From: Gemmatimonas phototrophica
GTDB lineage: Bacteria; Latescibacterota; UBA2968; UBA8231
Assembly (NCBI GenBank): GCA_945861755.1
Contig: CAMAVQ010000006.1
Coordinates: forward strand, 1-64,000
DNA: 64,000 nucleotides
Direction: 5' to 3'
The position numbers were made by a program, and so were the translations under genes. This document shows, piece by piece, positions 57,212 through 64,000 of the stretch. Position 1 is the stretch's first letter; the number at the start of each line of letters is the position of its first letter. The notes below the pieces were generated by a model that saw nothing but the letters and a program-made list of their open reading frames with translations, did no database searches and was not told the DNA's origin.

Positions 57212-58471
57212 ATGACCAGCCGGCAGCGGCTCAGAAAGGCGCTCGACCACCAGGCGCCCGACCGGGTACCCATCGATTTCGGCAGCACCGCGGTGACCGG
57301 CATCCACGTCACCTGCGTCGAGGACCTGCGCCAGCACTACGGCCTCGAAAACCGGCCGGTGAAGGTCTGGGAGCCCTACCAGATGCTGGGCTGGCTGGAC
57401 GAGGATCTGCGCCTGGCCATGGGGCTGGACGTGGAGGGCCTCTATCCCCGCAACACCCTTTTCGGCTTTCCCAATGAAGGCTGGCGGGAATTCCGCACCC
57501 CCTGGGGCCAGGAGGTGCTGGTATCTGAACATTTCAAGACCACCGTGGACAGCAGCGGCGATCTGCTGCTCTATCCGCAGGGGGATTTGGGGGCGCCGCC
57601 GCGCGGCCGTCTGCCGGTGGGTGGCTTCTTCTTCGACAACATCGTCTACCAGGAGAAGTTCGAGGAGGGACACCTCAACCCAGACGACAACCTGGAGGAG
57701 TTCACCCCCATCGATGAGCTGGCCCTCGGGCACCTCCGCGCCGAGGTGGGACGCCTTGGCAGTTCGCCCAGGGCCAGGGTGGGCACCTTTGGCGGCACCG
57801 CTTTCGGCGATATCGCCCTGGTGCCGGCTCCCTTCCTCAAGCGCCCCAAGGGCATCCGCGACATCACCGAGTGGTACATCTCCACCCTGGTCCGCCAGGA
57901 CTACCTGCACGCCGTCTTTTCCTGCCAGTGCGAACTGGCCCTGGGCAATCTCGAGAAGATTCACGCCGTGGTGGGTGATGCCATCGATGTGCTCTTTGTC
58001 TGCGGCACGGACTTTGGCACCCAGACCTCCAGTTTCTGCTCGCCCGAAACCTTCGATTCCCTGTACGCGCCCTATTACCGGCAGATCAACGACTGGGTTC
58101 ACCGCCACACCTCGTGGAAGACTTTCAAACATTCCTGCGGGGCGGTGGAGCCCTTCCTCTCCCATTTCATCGACACCGGCTTCGACATCGTCAACCCGGT
58201 GCAGTGCTCGGCGACGGGCATGGAGCCGGAGCAACTCAAGGAGCGCTACGGGGACCGGCTGGTTTTCTGGGGCGGTGGGGTGGACACCCAGCGCACCCTG
58301 CCCTTCGGCACCCCCGAGGAGGTGCGGGTCGAGGTGCTAGAGCGCTGCCGGATCTTCTCGCGGCAAGGAGGCTTTGTCTTCAACGCGGTGCACAACATCC
58401 AGGCCAATACTCCGGTGGAGAATATCGCGGCGATGCTGGGGGCGGTGCGGGAATTCAATGGGGAGAGTTGA
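57212..58471 (+). CDS. Uroporphyrinogen decarboxylase superfamily protein, second type
   Basis: The 419-aa product starts MTSRQRLRKALDHQAPDRVPIDFG, a classic start for UroD-like methyltransferase relatives, and carries FKHSCGAVEPFLSHFIDTGFDIVNPVQ, FWGGGVDTQRTLPFGTPEEV and FVFNAVHNIQANTPVENI. These blocks fit a cobamide-dependent methyltransferase-like barrel rather than HemE. It is about 95 residues longer than the gene at 20382. The ATG at 57212 fits the family start but has no strong RBS, possibly because of coupling to the Cys4 gene. Confidence 0.88.
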   Translation: MTSRQRLRKALDHQAPDRVPIDFGSTAVTGIHVTCVEDLRQHYGLENRPVKVWEPYQMLGWLDEDLRLAMGLDVEGLYPRNTLFGFPNEGWREFRTPWGQEVLVSEHFKTTVDSSGDLLLYPQGDLGAPPRGRLPVGGFFFDNIVYQEKFEEGHLNPDDNLEEFTPIDELALGHLRAEVGRLGSSPRARVGTFGGTAFGDIALVPAPFLKRPKGIRDITEWYISTLVRQDYLHAVFSCQCELALGNLEKIHAVVGDAIDVLFVCGTDFGTQTSSFCSPETFDSLYAPYYRQINDWVHRHTSWKTFKHSCGAVEPFLSHFIDTGFDIVNPVQCSATGMEPEQLKERYGDRLVFWGGGVDTQRTLPFGTPEEVRVEVLERCRIFSRQGGFVFNAVHNIQANTPVENIAAMLGAVREFNGES

Positions 58472-58493
58472 AGACGGCAGCTCAGGGGTTTCG

Positions 58494-59429
58494 TTAGCCG
58501 CTAATGCCCGTTTGTTCCGCCTTGTGGGCCAGCAGGCCTTCCACGTGTTGGCGCAGGCCTGCGGCTATGGGTGTGGACGGCACGCTCAGACCGCTGGCTG
58601 CCAGTCGGCCCAGGTCATAGACGCGGTGGCAGAGGAAGGGCGCGGCCTCGGGGTGTTCGGCCAGGTAGGCGGAGACCGGCACCTCCTCGACACTCAGCCC
58701 CACCCCCAGCGCCTCGGCCACCAGTTGGTAGTACTGCCGCGATTCGATCACCTCGGGTCCGGCGGTGTTGAAGATCTTGCCGCAGGCATCGCGGTTTCCG
58801 GCAATGCTGACAATGGTCTGGGCCAGATCGTCGGCGAGGATGGGCTGTTGGAGGAAGTGACCTCGGCCGACTAGTTGCAGGGGTTGGCCGGCGCGCAACT
58901 TGGCGATCAGCTGCGGGTCGCGTCCGTGCAGGGGCAGGCAGCCCAGTTCCGAGGTGGGGCCGTAGATATGGCAGGGCCGCAGGATGGTCCAGCCCAGCTC
59001 GCCGGTGTCGCTTTCGATCAGTTCCAGCTCGCAGAGCCGTTTCTTGTAGCCATAGGCGGTGGTCTCCGCTCCTGCCCAGTGGCTGGCCTCCTCGGGCTGG
59101 GGGAAACGCCGGTGGGCAGGATGGTAGACGAAGTCGGTGGAGACCAGCACGAACTGGCGGGCGCGTTGGCGGAAGAGTTCGAGGTCTTGGCGAATGGCGG
59201 GCAGATCGTAGCAAATGCAGTCGATTACCAGGTCCCACACGCGTCCCTGCCCGGCCATCACGGCCTCCATAGCGCCGGGTTGGTGGCGGTCGGCGACCAG
59301 CGAGATCACCTCCGCTGCCACCGGTCGTTGTCCCCGCGTGATGGTCCACACCTGGTGCCGGTGGGCCAGTGCGGCGCGCACCACCGCCCCGCTGACGTGT
59401 CCGCTGCCGCCGATGACGAGGATGTCCAT
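58494..59429 (-). CDS. NAD-dependent epimerase/dehydratase (extended SDR)
   Basis: The 311-aa product has the cofactor motif MDILVIGGSGHVSG, CICYD at the end of beta-4, the active-site stretch AYGYKKRLCE (YxxxK) and LRPCHIYGPTSELGCLP. It lacks a signal peptide. The extended SDR size suggests action on nucleotide sugars or related compounds, with no direct evidence. It converges on the UroD-like gene (22-bp gap) and diverges from the PhyH gene across 167 bp; I see no clear promoter in that gap. Confidence 0.9.
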   Translation of the reverse strand: MDILVIGGSGHVSGAVVRAALAHRHQVWTITRGQRPVAAEVISLVADRHQPGAMEAVMAGQGRVWDLVIDCICYDLPAIRQDLELFRQRARQFVLVSTDFVYHPAHRRFPQPEEASHWAGAETTAYGYKKRLCELELIESDTGELGWTILRPCHIYGPTSELGCLPLHGRDPQLIAKLRAGQPLQLVGRGHFLQQPILADDLAQTIVSIAGNRDACGKIFNTAGPEVIESRQYYQLVAEALGVGLSVEEVPVSAYLAEHPEAAPFLCHRVYDLGRLAASGLSVPSTPIAAGLRQHVEGLLAHKAEQTGISG

Positions 59430-59596
59430 GTGTTTTCCCGGCCCCTTTCAGGAAGATGGTTTCATTTTCCGCCGCAGGCGAATGTAGCACCGGGGCTGCC
59501 AAAGACCAAGTGAAGGTCCACGGCGGCTTTCTTGTAGTTGCTGGTCCCCTGCACTACCTTGAAATATCCGGTGCCTGTAATCACAAGGAGTTCGAC

Positions 59597-60445
59597 ATGT
59601 CCGAGAAAATCCTGCTCGATCAATATCAGGAGGAAGGCTATGTGCTGGCCCGCGGGCTCTTCTCGCCGGCCGAGGCGGCGCAACACCTGGAGCATTTCAT
59701 GCAGCTGCGCACCAGCGGCACCTACCCACTGGACCATCTGGGAGTAGACACCGAGAAAAACGATCCCATTCTGAAGTACCCCCGTATGACCCACGTGCAG
59801 CGCTGGGACCAGTTGGGCCGGCAGTGCCTGACCGACGCGCGTATTGCCCGCTGGCTGACCCTGCTGATCGGGCAGGCGCCGCTGCTGGTGCAGGGCATGG
59901 TCTATTTCAAACCGCCCGGCTCCCGCGGCCAGGCCCTGCACCAGGACCAGTTCTATCTCAAGGCGCAGCCAGGCACCTGTATGGCGGCGTGGATGGCTCT
60001 CGAGCCGGCCGACGCGGAGAACGGCTGCCTGCAGGTGGTGCCCGGCAGCCACCAACTGCCCCTGCTCTGCACCCAGAAGGCCGACACCACGCTCAGCTTT
60101 ACCGACGTGGGCGTGCCGGTGCCGGTCGGGTTGGAAGCAGTGCCGGTGCCAATGGAGCCAGGGGATGTGATCTTTTTCAACGGCTCGCTGATCCACGGCA
60201 GCCCACCCAATGGCAGCACCGACCGTTTCCGGCGCGTCATCACCGGCCACTATATCAGCGCCGACGCCCGCCAGGTGGCCAAGTACTATCAGCCCGCCCT
60301 GAGCATGGAGGGCAGGGAGTTGTGGCTGGAAATCAGCGAGGGAGGCGGACCTTGCGGGGTGTGGGTGGATCACCAGGGCCGGCCGGTGGTCGAGGTGCAG
60401 GAGGGATGGGAATGGCGGCCCGAGGCGCAGGGTATCCGGCGTTGA
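59597..60445 (+). CDS. Phytanoyl-CoA dioxygenase (PhyH) family protein
   Basis: The 282-aa product is a Fe(II)/2-oxoglutarate-dependent oxygenase of the PhyH type. The facial triad is visible as HQD in ALHQDQFYLKAQ and the distal His in GSLIHGSPPNGS, followed by the 2OG-binding Arg in FRRVITGHY. The start of the protein (DQYQEEGYVLARGLFSPAEAAQ) is typical. Substrate is unknown; such genes are very numerous in some FCB lineages. AAGGAG precedes the ATG at 59597. The stop overlaps the next start as TGATG. Confidence 0.92.
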   Translation: MSEKILLDQYQEEGYVLARGLFSPAEAAQHLEHFMQLRTSGTYPLDHLGVDTEKNDPILKYPRMTHVQRWDQLGRQCLTDARIARWLTLLIGQAPLLVQGMVYFKPPGSRGQALHQDQFYLKAQPGTCMAAWMALEPADAENGCLQVVPGSHQLPLLCTQKADTTLSFTDVGVPVPVGLEAVPVPMEPGDVIFFNGSLIHGSPPNGSTDRFRRVITGHYISADARQVAKYYQPALSMEGRELWLEISEGGGPCGVWVDHQGRPVVEVQEGWEWRPEAQGIRR

Positions 60446-60825
60446 TGCTCAAGCCGCCGGTCACCAAAGCCATTTTGGTCATCGACGACCAGCCCATGGC
60501 CCGCAGCACCCTGTGCCGGCAGCTGGAGTACTACGGGTTCACCGTATTGGAGGCTGCCACGGCCATCGAGGGGTTGCGACTCTATTATCAGGAGCGCGCC
60601 AAGATCGGCCTGGTCTTTCTGGATATGACGCTGCCCGACCTATCGGGCGAGGAGACCTTCGCCCGGCTGCGCAAGCTCGACCCCAAGGTGAAGGTGGCCC
60701 TGTGCAGCGAGGAGATGGCCACCGAGGTCAAGGGCCAGGAGGCCTTCCAGGGTGCCCTGGGGGTGATCAAGAAACCAGTGCGCACCGACCGCTTGCTGGC
60801 CGTGGTGCGCAAGGCCCTGGGGTAG
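60445..60825 (+). CDS. Single-domain response regulator (CheY-like)
   Basis: The 126-aa product is one receiver domain: acidic DD in LVIDDQPMAR, phospho-acceptor Asp60 in LVFLDMTLPD and Lys in GVIKKPVRTDRL. The usual switch Thr/Ser position reads ALCSEE. No output domain is fused. It starts within the stop of the PhyH gene (TGATG), so the two are translationally coupled, an uncommon pairing. It is hidden in the track within a longer wrong frame (59824..60825). Confidence 0.88.
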   Translation: MLKPPVTKAILVIDDQPMARSTLCRQLEYYGFTVLEAATAIEGLRLYYQERAKIGLVFLDMTLPDLSGEETFARLRKLDPKVKVALCSEEMATEVKGQEAFQGALGVIKKPVRTDRLLAVVRKALG

Positions 60826-60919
60826 TGCAGAAGGGCGGGACTGGTGTTATACTTGTCAGCGTGGACCACGAAGGTCCGCCTGCCGGGCTGGTGGCCTGGG
60901 GGCGGCACAGGAGCGACCT

Positions 60920-63016
60920 ATGGTTAAAGAAGTGATCCCTCCAAGAGTGAAGCTCTCCCCGAGCCAGGCTTTGGGCATGATCGGCCCCTATATCTGGGGC
61001 AAAGTGCTGGAACAGATCAAGTCGGTGGCGATGATCGTCGCCTACCTGGTGCTCTTCCAGTTGGTGGTGCTCGGCCTGCCGGTGGCCAACGCCGTGGTGG
61101 TGGCCCTGGGCATCGGGGTGGTGATCCTGGGGCTGGCTTTTTTCATGGAAGGGCTCTTCCTCGGGCTGATGCCGCTGGGCGAGATCTGCGGCGTCAAGTT
61201 GCCGCAGAAGACCGTGGTGCCGGTCATCCTGATTTTTGCGTTTATCCTGGGCGTGGGCGCCACCTTTGCCGAGCCGGCCATCGGGGTGCTCAAGACCGCC
61301 GGCTCCTCGGTGAGAGCCTGGGACGCGCCGCTGCTCTTCCTCCTGCTGAACAAATACTCCTCCTACCTGGTGTGGTCCGTCGGCGCCGGCGTCGGGGTGG
61401 CGGTGCTCTTCGGCATGCTCCGCTTCCTCTACAACTGGTCGCTCAAACCGTTCATCTACATCCTCTATGCCGTGGGCGGGGCGGTGTCGATCTGGGCCTA
61501 CTTCGACCCCAACCTGGTGTACATCACCGGCCTGGCCTGGGACTGCGGCGGCGTGACTACTGGCCCGGTGACCGTGCCTCTGGTCCTGGCCCTGGGCATC
61601 GGCATTTCCCGGGCGGCTTCGCAGGGCAGCGAAGGAGGAGGCGGTGGTTTCGGGGTGGTCACCCTGGCCTCGGCCTTCCCCGTCCTGGCGGTGATGGGCC
61701 TGGGCGTGTTCTTCCTGGACAGCGTCCCCAAACCGATGAGCGAGGTCGAGTTCAGCAGCAGTGCCAACCGCGATAGGGCGCGCTTCCTCTTTGCCGATGA
61801 CGCCGAAATGCAGGGCTACGTGCTCAAAAACGGCAGCCCGGAGGCCCGGCGCGCCTTTTTCGGTGGCAATGTCCAGGCCCTCGACGACTACGTGGCCCAA
61901 CTCGCCGGCGACGAGGGGGCCAAAGCGGCGATCTTTGGCAGCGGGGTGGCTTTCGAGCAGTGGCTGTTGACCAGCGGCAGCCCCGAGCAGCGGTTGCGGG
62001 TATTTGGCTCCGAGGAAAAGGTCAGGGAACGGCTGGTGGCGCTGTCGGCGCTTCGCCCCGGAGGAGTCGACGCCGTTGAACTGCTGGCGCGCAACACCCT
62101 GGCCTCGCTGCAGGCCATTGTGCCCCTGAGTTTTTTTCTCATCATCGTGCTGCTCCTGGTGCTGCGCGAAAAGATCCGGCGGGCCGACGAGATCGCCCTG
62201 GGCATCGTCTTTTCGGTGATCGGCATGTCGCTTTTCAGCATCGGCATCGAGCTGGGTCTCTCCCGCCTGGGCAGCGAGATCGGCACCAACCTGCCCACCT
62301 CCTTCAAGGCGGTGGAGATGAGCCAGCAGCACGAGGTGATCAACAGTTTCGACCCCACCATCGTCGCCAAGGCCATCAACGCCGAGGGCAAGGTGGAGGA
62401 GTTTTTCCACCGCAAGACCGAAGACGGATACGAGAGTCTGCCCTACCACCCGGACAACTACGATCCCGACACCGGGCAGTACTCGTTCACCCCGCTGCGC
62501 GGGCCGCTTTTTGACGGCATGTTCGGCATCCTGGTGGTCGTCTTCTTTGGTTTTATGATGGGCTACGGCGCGACCCTGGCGGAGCCGGCCCTCAACGCGC
62601 TGGGCGCCACCGTAGAGGAGTTGACCGTGGGCACCTTCAAGAAGTCCCTGCTCATGCAGTCGGTGGCCATCGGTGTGGGGGTGGGCATCGCCTTCGGGGT
62701 GCTCAAGATCATCTACGACTGGCCGCTGATCTGGATGCTGGTGCCGCCTTACCTCGTGCTGGTGGCGCTCACCGTCATTTCGAACGAGGAGTTCGTCAAT
62801 ATCGGCTGGGACAGCGCCGGGGTGACCACCGGCCCAGTGACCGTGCCCCTGGTGCTGGCCATGGGGCTGGGCATCAGCACCCAGGTGGGCAGCATCGAGG
62901 GTTTCGGCATCCTGGCCCTGGCCTCGGTCTGGCCGATCCTCTCGGTGCTGCTGGTCGGCCTCTATGTGACCGGCCAGCGCGAGGCGGAACTCAAAGAAGC
63001 GCCCCGGGCCGCCTAG
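60920..63016 (+). CDS. Membrane protein with two DUF1538 domains
   Basis: The 698-aa product has about 14 membrane segments in two homologous halves. Hallmark pairs are GATFAEPAIGVLK/GATLAEPALNALG and DCGGVTTGPVTVPLVLALGIG/DSAGVTTGPVTVPLVLAMGLG. Between the halves, at about residues 270-370, is a soluble insert rich in Asp/Ala. DUF1538 proteins are of unproven function and usually sit beside PII-like genes, as here (9-bp gap), which suggests a transporter controlled by PII-type ligand sensing. GGAGCG precedes the ATG. Confidence 0.92.
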   Translation: MVKEVIPPRVKLSPSQALGMIGPYIWGKVLEQIKSVAMIVAYLVLFQLVVLGLPVANAVVVALGIGVVILGLAFFMEGLFLGLMPLGEICGVKLPQKTVVPVILIFAFILGVGATFAEPAIGVLKTAGSSVRAWDAPLLFLLLNKYSSYLVWSVGAGVGVAVLFGMLRFLYNWSLKPFIYILYAVGGAVSIWAYFDPNLVYITGLAWDCGGVTTGPVTVPLVLALGIGISRAASQGSEGGGGGFGVVTLASAFPVLAVMGLGVFFLDSVPKPMSEVEFSSSANRDRARFLFADDAEMQGYVLKNGSPEARRAFFGGNVQALDDYVAQLAGDEGAKAAIFGSGVAFEQWLLTSGSPEQRLRVFGSEEKVRERLVALSALRPGGVDAVELLARNTLASLQAIVPLSFFLIIVLLLVLREKIRRADEIALGIVFSVIGMSLFSIGIELGLSRLGSEIGTNLPTSFKAVEMSQQHEVINSFDPTIVAKAINAEGKVEEFFHRKTEDGYESLPYHPDNYDPDTGQYSFTPLRGPLFDGMFGILVVVFFGFMMGYGATLAEPALNALGATVEELTVGTFKKSLLMQSVAIGVGVGIAFGVLKIIYDWPLIWMLVPPYLVLVALTVISNEEFVNIGWDSAGVTTGPVTVPLVLAMGLGISTQVGSIEGFGILALASVWPILSVLLVGLYVTGQREAELKEAPRAA

Positions 63017-63025
63017 GAGGAGAAC

Positions 63026-64000
63026 ATGGAAACCGTCAAGGCCGCCCAGATCACCTGCACCGTGTACCGCTCCTTCATCGGCAAGGCCCTGGCCGCCCTG
63101 GCCGCCCTCGGGGTGAAGGAGTACCACCTCCAGGCGAGCCGGGCCATCGTGCTGCGGCGCAAGGCTGGAATCCTGGGCATCGGCGCGGGGATCGGGCTGG
63201 AGGAGCAACCGGCCGACAAGATCACCTTCCATGTGCCCGAGGGTTCTGTCGAGGCGGCGCTGCAGGGATTGGCTTCGGCCTGCTCCCTGAGTGTTCCCGG
63301 TCACGGCAGCGTCGTCAGCGAGGAAGTCGCCATGGTCAGGGGCTCGGCCTGGAATGAGCAGCCCTTGACCCCGGTTCCGGGAGCGGACCAGGTGGCCCTG
63401 CAGGGCGATCTGGCCAGCATCACCTGCACCGTGCAGCGGGGGCGGGGGAACAACATCGTCAAGGCGGTGCTCGGCCTGGGCATACCCATGCCGCAGGTCA
63501 CCACCGGCGGGGGCACCGGGCTGCGGGACAAACTCGGCCTGATCCGCGTCGCCTTGCCGGCCGAAAAAGATGTGGTCCATGCGATGGTCGCCGGCCACGA
63601 GGCCGCCGACATCTTCGGCTCGCTGATCGACGCCGGCCGGCTCGACCAGTTCGGCGCGGGGTTCATCTATAGCACACCCCTGGGCATGGGGGTGCTCAAC
63701 AACATGGTCATTCGCGGCCAGCGCCATTCGGCCAGCATCGAGCAGATCATCGCCGCCGTCGACGACCTCAAGGGGTCAGCCGATTGGCGCAAGCGGGCGC
63801 TGGAGGCAGGCGAGAAGGGGGCCAGGAAGCGGAGGTACCTAGAAAATCTGGTCAACCTGACCCTCATCTGCAACGAGGGCCGCGCCAGCGACCTGGTGCA
63901 TGCGGCCATGGCGGCGGGGGCCGGCGGAGCGACCATCAGCAGGCTGAGCCACGCCCGCACCGACGGGGCGCCCAGCCCGGTTTCGCCGGCGCGCGAAACG
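63026..64000 (+). CDS. Multi-module PII-like signalling protein, 3' end beyond window
   Basis: The frame is open for 325 codons to the window edge and is missing from the track. GAGGAG lies just before the ATG. At least three PII-like modules can be traced: ITCTVYRSFIGKALAALAALG, ITCTVQRGRGNNIVKAVLGLG with GGGTGLRDKLGLIRVAL, and LTLICNEGRASDLVHAAMAAG. Canonical PII proteins have one such unit of about 110 residues and form trimers, so a concatenated chain is unusual. It follows the DUF1538 gene by 9 bp and presumably gates or senses for it. Confidence 0.85.
   Translation, partial: METVKAAQITCTVYRSFIGKALAALAALGVKEYHLQASRAIVLRRKAGILGIGAGIGLEEQPADKITFHVPEGSVEAALQGLASACSLSVPGHGSVVSEEVAMVRGSAWNEQPLTPVPGADQVALQGDLASITCTVQRGRGNNIVKAVLGLGIPMPQVTTGGGTGLRDKLGLIRVALPAEKDVVHAMVAGHEAADIFGSLIDAGRLDQFGAGFIYSTPLGMGVLNNMVIRGQRHSASIEQIIAAVDDLKGSADWRKRALEAGEKGARKRRYLENLVNLTLICNEGRASDLVHAAMAAGAGGATISRLSHARTDGAPSPVSPARET

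Noticed and set aside
60767-63727. 986-aa minus-strand ORF
   Set aside because: Antisense to the DUF1538 and PII-like genes, with His/Asp/Gln-rich low-complexity composition typical of a shadow frame.

Overview
The window is 64 kb of GC-rich, gene-dense bacterial chromosome with about 47 convincing protein genes and several gene relics. I see no rRNA, tRNA, CRISPR array, insertion sequence or phage gene. Several secreted proteins carry FlgD-like Ig / type IX secretion-style sorting domains (YPNPF...WDG...GxYxY). Others carry paired dockerin/EF-hand repeats (DLDGSGQVDFADF). There is also a gingipain-like C25 peptidase and tandem formylglycine-enzyme-like (SUMF1) domains. Together with many Gfo/Idh, UroD-like, mannonate dehydratase, PhyH and SGNH genes, this suggests an uncultured member of the FCB superphylum, possibly Latescibacterota or a relative. 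That placement is inference from gene content; no marker gene was compared.

Layout. 1-2.8 kb: tail of an unknown gene, then a Gfo/Idh oxidoreductase and citrate synthase on the minus strand behind a good sigma70 promoter. 2.8-9.3 kb: tandem-SUMF1 secreted protein, two polytopic glycan-type membrane proteins (GT-C-like and O-antigen-ligase-like) and a CDF metal exporter. 9.4-18.3 kb: very large C25 peptidase, small secreted or coiled-coil proteins, a heparinase II/III-like protein with C-terminal EF-hand repeats, and a 54-aa gene ahead of it. 18.4-25.4 kb: alpha/beta hydrolase, sugar isomerase, UroD-like methyltransferase behind a sigma54-type promoter, a relic of a 2-hydroxyacid dehydrogenase, a REC-HDOD regulator and mannonate dehydratase 1. 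25.4-31.6 kb: a 1394-aa hybrid histidine kinase built from two copies of a three-GAF block, a Cys-nucleophile hydrolase and an SDR. 31.7-37.5 kb: glutamine cyclotransferase, small His/Cys membrane protein, porin-like protein, zinc/manganese-type ABC binding protein and permease (no ATPase), and a secreted HEFFH metalloprotease. 37.5-48.6 kb: two tightly packed operons for carbohydrate or sugar-acid metabolism, ending in an active-looking mannonate dehydratase followed by a pseudoenzyme copy. 48.6-54.6 kb: a regulatory island (below). 54.6-64 kb: a collapsed isoprenylcysteine methyltransferase gene, prs, SGNH hydrolase, a 55-aa Cys4 membrane protein, UroD-like gene, epimerase, PhyH dioxygenase coupled to a receiver protein, and a double-DUF1538 membrane protein with a multi-module PII-like partner running off the end.

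Most unusual part. Gene 51316-54564 (-) encodes a one-component sigma54 activator. Its sensor is a long two-component-regulator-type beta-propeller plus Y_Y_Y domain, fused directly to a GAFTGA AAA+ domain and a Fis-type HTH. It has no signal peptide, membrane segment or kinase. Just downstream lie three copies of a 16-bp palindrome (GCGTGA-N4-TCACGC), then a sigma54-like -24/-12 element in front of a STAS-domain gene and a SUMF1-domain secreted protein. This looks like a self-contained sensor, enhancer, promoter and output module. Two further near-identical -24/-12 elements (TGGCATA[A/C]CCCTTGCT) precede the UroD-like gene at 20382 and the coiled-coil membrane protein at 48779, so sigma54 control recurs in the window. 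Everything here was read by eye; no similarity search was run.
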